From assembly GCA_007922305.1 (NCBI GenBank), contig ML677348.1, positions 20,989,263 through 21,053,262 on the forward strand: DNA of 64,000 nucleotides. The letters run 5' to 3'. The DNA is from Dermatemys mawii (lineage: Eukaryota > Chordata > Testudines > Dermatemydidae). This document shows positions 39,001-51,000 of this stretch, in pieces. The first letter of the stretch is position 1, and each line of letters opens with the position of its first letter. A model generated the notes under the pieces. The model ran no database searches. It was not told where the DNA came from and saw nothing but the letters and a program-made list of their open reading frames with translations. Position numbers and translations under genes: made by a program.

Positions 39001-42000
39001 CAAACAGTAAGCAGCAAATATCAACTAAGTTCCAAATCAAAGTTACGTTGAAATTTTGTATAACTATAGTGACAATGTTTTGTAGAAATAATTCTTTGGT
39101 TTTAATAGTCTGCATAGTGTTTTGAGATGGTTAATGGTGAATGGCACTTAATAAATGTAAAATACTGTGTAGTATATTAATAACACATTAATGTACATAT
39201 TTTTTGAAAAGCTATTACTGGAGGTTAAATGTAGTACAACACTTCATCTTCATATTGCAAGGTTGGTGTGATTATGTGTAAAACAGTATATTAAAAGGCC
39301 TGCAAAAGACTGGTACTATCCTGGCATAAGATTAAAGTCACTGTATTTTACAAAATCTAATTTATAAATGTTTCCCATTATGTTGAATTTCACTAGATAT
39401 AAAGTAGCAAATTTTGAATAATGACTTGAGTTTCAGCTCAAACCAATGGAGAAACATTGGTGAGTTAGAAGATATATAGCAGGAAGTCACCAAAGAGATT
39501 AATTTTTTAAAGTACTTGATCTATAAAATAAGTACTAACTCTGTTATAATAATTAACGTGTGCATACGTATCAAATGAGGAACACAATGGTGTAAGAACT
39601 TATTGATTGGGTGTTCTCTGGTGCCCCTGCCCAGACAGTAGCATATACAAAAACTTAGAACAATTCCTACCAAGTGCCAGGTAGGAAGAAGGCAGAAAGA
39701 GAACGACATCCGAGCCAACACCTAGTAGAAATTTAACTGATTTGATACTCACAGATAGGGAGTTATTACTCTTCTGCAATAGCAGTAAACAGCGAGAATT
39801 ACAGATTCTTATTCAGTAGCCTCACGTACAAAGTGATCTTCTCTAGATGCCAGCTCTACAACCCACGTTTTAATGCACTGTCATGGTGATGGTAGCCCAC
39901 TGAACCCTTGTGCACAGTGAAGAGAGACCATATCAGGAGACTGGTTTTAGCTAGCATGATTTTGCCCTCAGTGTGCACAGAGATAATTTGGATAAAATAG
40001 TTTCTGAAGACTCTTCTCTTCTAGTTTTCTGAAGAGTTTACATACGTCTGTGCCATACCCATATTGGGGGCAAAAGGTGTGCCGGTTAAAAGAGTTTCCA
40101 AGTGCAGATTTTTTCATGGTATAGACCAGTGGTGTCCAATACATTCGCCACTAGCCACATGTGGCGAATAGCCTACTGAATTGTGGCTAATGCATAAGCA
40201 ATGTGTGGGTCTGTGAATCCACTTTTTCTGCAGTAAATTTTATAAAATCCAAGTACAGATCAAGTATTATGGATGAAAATCGGAGGCTGAGTTAAGATGA
40301 ATTATATACCATATTTCAGGGTTATGGTACAAGAAAAAGAATGCAAAGTGTCACACTGAAGTAATCCTTTTTTATAATGCGGTGAATAAGAAAAATTCAA
40401 AACCACAAGTGTGGCTAGCATCGAATTTCTATTGGACACTGCTGGTATAGACAAAAGTGTCAAAGGGGCAGATTATTAAATAACTTTTTCTCCTGCCCTG
40501 AAGATGGGGTTGGAGGTTCCTGGGCTATATTACAGCTTCTCAGCACTAAAAAGCATGGGGTAGGAAGAAAAAACAAACAAAAATGCATTTAGCAAAGAGC
40601 TACAGACTATTCATGTATTTTTATGGTCATTCCAATACTTGAAGTATTTGGCTCAACTGCAGGCAGAACTATGATTGCAGCAACAAGTGTAGTCCCCACA
40701 ATAAAGGCAAAGAACAACAGAGATTAAAAATAACTAAATCTGTGTACATTAAAAAAGTCCTTATGAGCGTTTCAAAAAATCTGTAAAAGCACAAATTAAT
40801 TTTACAAAAAGATATGTGAAATTTTCAAAAGAACTACAGCTATATTTTTCTCTTGCAGACAACAATATTTTGTTCATTTACTGGTCCAATAGCTAATGTA
40901 ACAGGTGACCCTTTTCAGTCCCTCTCTTGGATATTTTGTAATATAGTGACAGCCTACCTGATAGACAAGAGCCTCCTCCATCTGCACTTGGCCACTGTAT
41001 GTATGTGGATATACAAAACACAAGACATTAAATTTTAAAGCATTGAATCTTGAATATGAAACTTAGCAAGTCTATTATTTTTCCAAAAAAAGGAATATAA
41101 ACACACTTCACTGTAGACTCTTGTAATTCTAAATCTGTTGCTGGTTCCATGGGATACAGATTCACATCACTGCTCTCTGTAATATCCATGCTTAATCTGT
41201 AAGATTTGAAATAAAAACAATGCAATGGGGTATATCTTTGATGAACATTCTATTAAGTATTTAATTTTTAAAAATGGGTATATTAAATCATGATTTTCTT
41301 CTAACTTGCTCATCTACTTACAACTCCCCGTCTGCACACCACTTACTTCAGTACCCAAATGCAAGACTATAATATTAAACCTTGATCAGTAGGTCATGCA
41401 AATTCTTATTCAACTGTACATATGCAAATCCAATTGAATACTTGTTCCCATTATTCTTTAGAAGTGGGTTGGAACTGCCACAAATAGCAAAATACCAGCT
41501 GGGAAAACAGTGCAACTTGCTCTTTGCTGTTCAGACTATAGCCATGTAATTAAGCGCATCTTAAAATCACAAAGAAAAAGAATAACCATTCCTTAACATT
41601 TTATTTTCTACATTTCTCGTCACTGGTTTTGTGTATATATACTGCATGACTGGCTATCTTTAACAGCAGTATTTGAAATAAATGGCCCATCTGAATATTC
41701 ACGGACAAGTGAGTATTGCAGATGTATTTGCTTCATAAGTATATTCAGAATAAGAAACCTAGTTAAACTGAAATATTTAAACAATTCCTTACATTTTAAA
41801 ATGTCACTTCTCTGGTAGGTGAAAGGAGATGTGCAGCGTTATGGATTACAGCACTGAGTTATTAAATGACAAACAGAATTATTTACAAGACTGAGATCTG
41901 AAACCTTTTCATTGTTATGTTTAATTAACATATTTTAAAATTTTTTTTTTTTTAAATAGCTGCACTTGCTCCAATTAAAAGAGCACACCTCCGGTGATGT

Positions 42001-45000
42001 GCTGAAGCAGTGCCACCTGGAATGTTGCATTACTGAATCCAGAACTAATATGAACAAACTTTTTTAACTGGCAAGGTTATTTTTCCTTTACGAAGCAAAA
42101 ACATCTGCCTTACTTAATTCAAACCAACAAACATTTCTAGAGACAACTGTCCAGCACGAGCTAAAGTAAATTCATCTTCTGAACTAAAAGGGGAAATATT
42201 TGCAAAGTGGGCAGGCAATACATTCACTGGAACAATTAAAAAACCTGATATTTGTTCATTCACAAAGGGCCTTTACCTACTCCCACTGGGCAATTGCAAG
42301 TATAGAGTGGGGCTTATATTCTTTTTCTGATGCATCCCAAGAAAAAGTTTAAATTAGGCTAGACAAAGCATCAGAAAAAGCATTGTGGGGGACAGTGCTG
42401 TGCAACTAGATGGCTGGATTAAATAGGTTTTCTTCATCTATAATTTCTATGCTTCTATTATATTTACAGTTCCTGTTAACACAGTGGTCCCCAAACTGTA
42501 GGGTGCACCATCCTAGGGGGGTGCAGAGGAATGTTGGGGGGGGGGGTGTCTGGGCCAGCCACCACGGGAAGGGTGGAGGGGTGCCACACAGCTCTGCTCT
42601 GCCCAACTCTGGTCCCAGCTGCAGCTCTGTTCCCAGGCCTGCTCCTCCCCCCGCCGCAACTCCACTCTACCCCCTACTCCGGTTCCAGCTGCAGTTCCAC
42701 TCTGCCTCCTGCTCCGACCCCAGCCCAGCTCCAACTCCAGCCCCAGTTCCACTCTGCCCCCGGCCAGATCCACCTCTAGCCTCAGCTGCTCACTCAAGCA
42801 CCTCTGTTGAGCCAACTGTGCAGTTGTGGGGTGGGGGACGACGACATGGACAGGTTCCAACTCTGGTAAGGGAGGGGGGAGGGTGACAGAAAAAGTTTGG
42901 GCACCACTGTGTTAACATAATGGGAATCCTGTGCATACTATCCAGGGAAGTTTATATCTACTCTTAGTCAAAAGGTCACAACAATTAATTTTCTTTTTTA
43001 TTAACTTGTCAATTAAGAATATCTGATAACCCATTCCGGAAGAACACCTTGTATGCTAACAAATAACTTTAACAGCTAAACATACCTCAATCAGAACATT
43101 CAGGTGACTCAATGACAGATGAAGGGATGAATTTAAATGTTAGGCCAAAACTTTATTAATTTAAAATGGAATAGGGGCACTATGCCCCACCCCCTGCTTT
43201 CACATACATACAAATCCCACATGGTTCCATTGTGGGTTTACAAAACTCTCACCTTATAACCAATAATTCAGATTAGACCCTACTCAAACTACCCCTAAGC
43301 CTCTCCTCACTTTGGAATCCTCTCGACCTGAAGACTTCAGGTGGTCCTGTCTCCTGTAGGCATGAGGTCAACTAGCAAAACCCCATGTGTCATTTATCTC
43401 TGGGAGCTGACCCTTTTGGTATTTACCTTCAAGTTCTGACAAACTAGACAACAAGTTTAATGTTAAACTTCCAAGTTCTATTAATTTCAACCTAATTGAG
43501 CCTCCCTAACACTATGACAAAGATTTTTTTTAAAAAAACACTCAGTCAATTTGACTCAATGGGAAAAATTCTCCCTCCTCCCAAAACAGACAATCAGCCA
43601 GACTAGTAGTATGCTGAAAATACAACTCCTATCCTACAACTAAAGGGAAGGAGGGCAGGGCAGCTAACAAGCATAAGAAGCTATTGAAAAGCTTGGAAAA
43701 GTTTAAACGGTTGGAATGCGAAAGCCAGTCAGCCAGCCCAGTCCACTCAGCCTCAGGCAATGGAAAGGTGAAGGATTCGAAGAGGGGGAGAAGCCAGACC
43801 CATCTTGCCAGATCCATTCTTTCATTCCCCAGGCCCTTCCAGGCAGCATGCCATATCCCCTGCTGTTTAGTTAACATCCCACATCCAATTGATGGAGGGC
43901 AGAAAGCATTTAGTCATGAAAAAAAAGAGCAAGAGAGAGAACATTTTTTGACTTTGATCCTCACAGAATTTCCCATACAACTTATTACTTACATCAGAAG
44001 ACCCTCTGATATGAGCATACCTGCTGGGATCTTGTAGCAAATCTACTGCTTCTTTTAAATGATCTATCATGGCAATAGCAATATTTTGCTTATCTGATGT
44101 ATTTGTTCTATAGTAGGAAACAAAGACGCTACAGTGAGTATCAAAGGAGTTAGAATTTAATTTAATGGACAATATTTTCAAAATGTCTGTTTAAATTGTT
44201 TAGCAAAATCTTGTATTTATGCATATTAATATGCAGATGTAGGATTTGGAAATTTTCATGTGGAAACTATGAAGTCAGTTTAGAAGACAATGAATTAAAT
44301 AGTTATTCCCCCAGCTATAATTTCAATCAATTTAAACAGCCTGACTTCTGATGCTGAAATAATTTAATTACCAACAATTTTTTTACTTGATTAATGAAGT
44401 TTATTGTTCTAGTATAAGGACACTGGCAATTTTTAAAATAGTATTTTTTCTTTTAGTTTCTAATGTTTGTAATATTTTTAAAAGCTTTATAAGAACCTAA
44501 TTTATGTTTATTCTTTTGGCAACTACTGATTTTTTTCATTTGAACTTTTAGGAAAGCAGAAATAAACAGAGCTGTTTTGCTTAATAAAAATTTCAATTAA
44601 CAGTTCAGTTTCACTGTAAATTATCTATTTCATGTATGTTTATCATCTGATGTTTGTCAGCACCAGTCTTGAAATAGTGTTTTAGAATTAACTATTATCA
44701 CAGGACCAGGAAAGTGTGCTAAAACACACACACACATTCTCCCCTAGGTTTAGCATTTTTCCAGTCAAATTATAACATTTTATTAATAGGTCAATCTTCG
44801 GCCTTAAAAACGTTGACACGGCCCTTTTACAAATACCATTAGCAGATGTAATGTCAATATATAGTTGAACAACACTTGCATTCTCCTGAAATATAACACA
44901 GTATTACAGCATTAGGCATATACAAATATACTGATTTTAATACAATTTTCATTGTGTTAATCAATACACTATGAATAGCAAAATGCAGACAAATAGTATT

Positions 45001-48000
45001 GTTATATAAATGTCATGCTTCCTTGTATACAAAATAATAAGCTGGAAAGGAAATTCTCAAAAGGCAAATTAAATTTTGATTACCTAAAACGTATAACCAA
45101 TATTATTTCATTATGTACATAAATGAATACTTACATTCCTTCTGTTTGCCAATGTGTGTCCTCTTCTATTCGCAATAACTCATCACATTCTGCTGCTCTG
45201 CCCTGTGAACAGACATTATACTGAACATTAGGATAGAAATTTGCCATTAAAGTAGACAGATAATAAGTCTCCTCTTCTGACTAAGCACTGACCTAGTTCA
45301 TTTATCAGTTTAGAGTGGTTAATTGAAGCAATCTAAGGTCTGTGCTTTATTGCTATTTCTCCACCCCCAACTATACTGATTACACCAATTTTCATTAAAT
45401 TGTCACATTTCATTGAGGGCAAAGCCTAACCTCATTTAAATATAAAAATAAGTCAACCAACATGAGAATTACGTACTGCCTGCCCCCATTTTCTCTCATA
45501 TCCTTCTGATGTATGCAAATAACCCATCAATTAAGCATGAGTCTAATTCTCCTCTTATTTACACCATAGTAAATCAGGAGTAACTCCACTGAAATCAATG
45601 GACTTTTACTGTGGTGTTAAACTCCCATATATGGGAGGAGAATCAAGACCATTCTGTCACTATTTAAAAAGAGATTAATACACAAAGAGCTTTGTTGCTA
45701 ACTGGTGCATGATCTATTTTGTACTGTAGTTGTGATAATATAAAGATATGTGCTTGTGGGTGGAGAAAGAGAAAATAACCCTTAGATCACTTCTCATTTC
45801 CTTATTTCGATAGGTTCGTGTCAGACGTGTAGAGCAATCCTGAGTGCTTCATAACAAAGTTTTTCTGCATTAATTTTCTAGGTTTTTTGATGTGAACTTG
45901 GGGATTGGCAATATATGAAGAAGGAAGAGGTGGACCACTGGGGTTGGCATTTAAAGTGCAGTAGGAAAATATTTGTCAGCAGATACATTTATATGATGAA
46001 AGACACACTCTTACAAACAAGTGTAGCTCCTCACAGAGGAGATTTTGTGTGTGTCTAGTCCTCATCAATCAGGCGTCGTGGGGGCTCCTCCAAACCTCCA
46101 TTAACCAACCAAACCAACCATCCGTCAAACAGGTTAATTGCCCAAAACCCACCCTATGTCAATCAGGCTAGTTTGTACTCATCCACCTACCACCACATGG
46201 TCTGGTCAACAAAGCTAGTCTGCATCTGCCCAGCTCCCCTCCAACATGGTTGGTGCACACAGTGTATACACTTTCAGTTATAATGGTTACAAATCACATT
46301 AAATTCCTTTTTTAAAAGAGAACCAGATCTTCTTAAGGTTCATCTTTCTACTACGTTTTGTGCAGACAGATAATACTTTAAAACAGTATCAGTTAATGAC
46401 AAAAGTAGATCTGCCAATGACACATTTTAGCCAGAGCCCTAATTCAGGGGCTTCCTGTCAGAAATTATTAAAAGAAACAAAACATAAACCTCATAGAAAA
46501 TTCACAGTTTAAAAACTAATTGAGGGAAACTGCACCAATTCTGTCACCTACTTTTAGGAGAAAAAACAAGAATTCGTGCCTCATTCTAACCCCATTTTAT
46601 AACAGAACTCCAACTCTGGTGTTGCTACCAGGTGTATCCACAATTATGAACTACTGTCTAATATTCGTAAAGGTGCATCCGACACTTATATTTCCATTTG
46701 GCACTTTATACATTTGCTTTCATTTTCATCTCCAACATGCAAAAACACTGAAATAATTCAGCTGCCAGTAAGGACGGAAGCTGTCTGAATGGATGTGCAC
46801 TTCTACTGGCAGGGAATGAATAAGAGACAAAAGGACTAACTATTTTCAGTGCCATGTGTTTCGCACATCCATCTCAGGAACCCTGTACCAACAAATGCCA
46901 TCTGATTCTGCCAGATGTAACACTGAATTGTACACTGGCTTCTCTAACATTACTCATCACAAAATATGGCTTTATTCCCAAAGTCAGTCCCCAATACCAC
47001 AAATAAAGCCATTCTTTTCATCTGTTATTTTTCATTAAGTGAATAATGAAGCATTCCATCTCTCCAATAGAAAATGCAGATATTTTATACAATGAAAAAT
47101 AACTATCTCCCTCACCAGGTTCCACAAATCTACATTAACCATTATTTATGTTAATTTATTTTAAAAGATGACATATGTACACAAATTAAAAAATAAAGCA
47201 CACAAATTAGGGTCAATCTCAAATATAAAATTCTCCCAGACCCACTAAGGCCTTGTCTCTATTGCAAGCTGAACCATTTTAACAAGGTATGTTTTTAATC
47301 AGTTTAGTTAAACTGGTTCAAACTCTTGTGTGGATATGCTTCAATAATTTATACCAGCCTTACAGTCTTACATCTTCCCAAAATACATCTTGGGAAAAAA
47401 TATACGTAAGAGCTGCAGTGAGAACTAAAGAGCCCAACAAATTCGAACTCTTGCAGATCATCAAGGAAAATGCCTTGCCTCAACCCTTCCCCTCATAAAA
47501 CCTGTGGACTGTTAGCTCAACACTTTTGCTAATCTCACCTGTCATTAACACCAAGAGGGTATCAAAATCTACATCTGAGGCAATTTTTTTTCCATTCTGA
47601 AATTATTTAACAGCACCTCTGCATCACTGAATTAAGCTCTGCAACACACTCTACAATGAAGTGCCGAAAATGCTAGATTATAGACAGGCTGAAGGCATTG
47701 CTGAGAGACTAACTAACAGTTCTATATCACACCATGGAGGGGAGAAATGGACATTTAATGGCAGCTTCTGATGGAAGATGCAGTTTGGGAGCAGAGCTAA
47801 GTCTTCCATTTCCTTCTACTCCTGACATGTTGATTCTCAACAGAAAACTGTCTTCCTTAATCTCTCTATGCCTATGAGTCCATCTGCCAGGCAGAGATAA
47901 CATTATTTACCTACCTCACAAAAGAGATGTGAAAAATAACTAGCTGATGTTTGTAAATTGCTTTGAAGATGTAAAGCAATATATAAGTGTATATTAGAGC

Positions 48001-51000
48001 TGGGTGGGTGAAAAAAAATTTTGCATGAAAAATTTTGAACAAAATGAAAAGTCATTTCTTTCAAAAATTTGCAGGATTTTAAAATGAAAAATGCAAATCA
48101 AAACAAAATACAAATTTTAGATTCACTGGCCCTTTTTTTAATCCTTGCCTTTTTTCCAAGAGATGACACCTTACATCCCATATAGCCAACATCCATAAAA
48201 AACTCTTCCTAATAATTATCAGAGAATATCCAAGCAATAAACACTTGCCACGTTTAATGATACTGTAGGATGTGTTTATACATCCAGTAAGCAATAACAT
48301 AACAAGCAACATGGATGTACTGGATAACTACTCTTCCAATACCTTCACTCACCCTGGAAGTGTTTTACAAAAACAATTTTAAATTAAGCAGTTTACATTT
48401 TCTTTTGCAGAGGCTAATGAGGCCTGAGAGTGTTTGGGGATTTTTTTTTACACTGTTTGTAATGTATATGCCCTCTATGGCTGCTACTGCAAAACTACTA
48501 GGGAGGCCCTGCCATTGCTAGAATGGCACCTGCAAGAGTGGTGCTGCTAGAGGAAATAAGGGGGAAGGACTGCAAAAAGGCAAGTCCTCTCGCACACCTA
48601 AAAGTGCCTTTCCCTCCACTTCCAAGAGGCAGGGAAACCACATCTGTTCTCTCCATCATGGCTATCTAGCATTTTTCTCTCAGAAAGCAATTTGATGGCA
48701 AGTACGCAGGACCTCTTCAGATCGTTTAGTCCTTTAAAAAAAATAAATCTAGCAAAACTGGCCAGCAAATAAATTCCCATACAAAAATAAACATCATTCA
48801 AACCTTAGCATAAAAAGTTTCATAGAAATCTTACTATTATGGGATATGTGATGAAATCGGTCCAAAAATGGTGTTATGTTACATTACATAATGAACCAGC
48901 TGAAAGTAATGAATTACAAAGTGGCTGTATTCATGAATGATTTATGGATCGTTTATAAGGATTTTACTGCAACTTTCTCAGAGAGAGATTATTCAGGAAT
49001 GGTACAAAAGATCCAATTCCACAGTAAAAAAGGGAACAGAGGATAATGAAAATGGAGAACATGCAATTCAGAAAACTACAGAGAGGTACAATGGAGCAAC
49101 CTAAGAGAAGTCACAGACCAATTCTGAAAACAGTCAGAAGTGTAAGCTACTGCATTCCTTTGGCAGATGCAATTTACACAGCTGGACACAACATAGCTGA
49201 CAGCCAAAGTGTTCACTAACCATGGCAGCAATACAAGAGTAATATTTTCATAAAGATTAACCAACTACCCATCCAGGCAGTGAAGGGGGCAAAGCAGGAA
49301 CAATAACTGACAGTGTGCATTCTCACACATAATGTAAAGCCACCTCAGTTTTCACTAGTAATGATATAGATCACTACAGTATGTAAGGGAAACAGCTGAC
49401 GAATACAATTCCGAAGTTTCTGTTGAGGAAAAACCCATGACTTTCTACATAATTCATTAAACTTATCCATAGCTCTAACTTCCCCGCTCCCAACACACAG
49501 ACCTTATTGCTATCAGTGCTACAAACAGATTCCTATGAGAAAGGTAGTCACTGCGCCTTATTCACTGTATTTTTCCTTACTCAGCTTACCAAACAGCAGA
49601 TGATAACCTTTGTCTTTGGAGATCTTGACGTTTCTAACAAGGTCTTGACAAACTAAACACACCTTTATAACCCACCATCTTTTCATAACTTTAGATACTT
49701 GGGCATGCATGAAAAAATTGCCTAGTTAAAAATATAAATGGAGATTACTTACCTGTAATAGGAGGTTCTTCGAGATGTGTCGTCCCTATCTGTATTTCAC
49801 ACAAGGTGTGCACGTATGCACTCCATATGCCTGAGACTGGAGAATTTGAAATGATGTCTGTTGGTCCATGCCTATGCCCTGGGTTTCTGGTGCTCAGCAT
49901 CCAGGGTGTAAAGGGAGGTGTGGACCAACTGCCTCTCTAGCTCCTTCTCTCCCACTAACCCAGACATGATCCAAAGTGGAAGGGAAGAAGGGAAGGAGGG
50001 CAGTTAGTGGAATATAGATAGGGAATCTATATAAACCCTGGAGAGACCCCTCCATTTTGTCTTCAGCTGGCTCAAAGAACAGCCTCTCCACCCCTCAAGG
50101 AGAAATGAAGAAAACTGGAACAGTGGACAGTGACTGCAGGGGGGGGTGCGAGTAATAGCTGGACCCAGACTAAAAGGGAAATTAGTCTGAAAGAAGAAAT
50201 TCACTGAAGCATCGGAGGGTGAGGCTTTTTACTGTATTAGTGTTAGATCTGCATGTTCTATTTTATTTTATTTTATTTGGCAATTCACTTTGTTCTGTCT
50301 GTCACTACTTGGAACCACTTAAACCCTACTTCCTGTCTTTATTAAAATCACTTTTTACTTATTAATTCACCTGGAGTACGTGTTGGTACGGGGGGGCGGG
50401 GGGGAGGACAAACAGCCGTGCATCTCTCTCTATCATTGTTATATAGGACGAACCATCTATGAATTTGCCCCATATAAGCTTCATACAGGGCAAAACGAAT
50501 TTATTCAGGGTTTGACCCCATTGGGAGGTGAGCATCTGAGTGCTAGAGGCAAGAATACTTCCTAACCAGTTTCCAGGCAAGCCTACAGCTGTTGGGGGAC
50601 ATGGCTCAGACCTGGATCTGGTATTGCAGCAGGCTAGCGAGTCTGACTCAAGCCAGGCAGGGTACTGAGGTCCCAAGCTGTTTGGGCAGGAAAACAGAGG
50701 CAGGAGGAGCCTTGGCACATCGGGTAGCAGCTTCTAAGGGGGTTTCTGTGATCCCAACCCATCACAGGCTCTGTCTGGATTAACCTCCCCACGTAAAGGA
50801 GAAGGCTTGTCTTGGATGTCAGATTCAGCCAATGAAAAGGTAGGATCTATCTCCTCCAGCAGTACCATTGGTAACAGTAAAAGGAGACTCAATGAACGGA
50901 TGGAGTAGGGGAATAGCTTCTCCTTGAAGTGGGTTCCTCCTCTGGTGTTGAAACATCCCTTAAAAGAGCTAGACCTGAGAGAAGAGAAGAATGACATAGA

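Noticed and set aside
40840..40870. Strong plus-strand acceptor-like TTTTTCTCTTGCAG.
   Set aside because: No plus-strand gene or matching donor nearby, and the LRCH1 exons here are on the other strand.
42410..42886. 158-codon plus-strand and 115-codon minus-strand open frames.
   Set aside because: Both fall mostly in the GC-rich hAT element at 42482-42909 and are low-complexity Pro/Ser or Gly/Glu.
41107..44020. Joining the exon at 44021 through the AT|GTAAGT donor as the main form.
   Set aside because: It breaks frame and stops early, while the proximal donor keeps the conserved protein.
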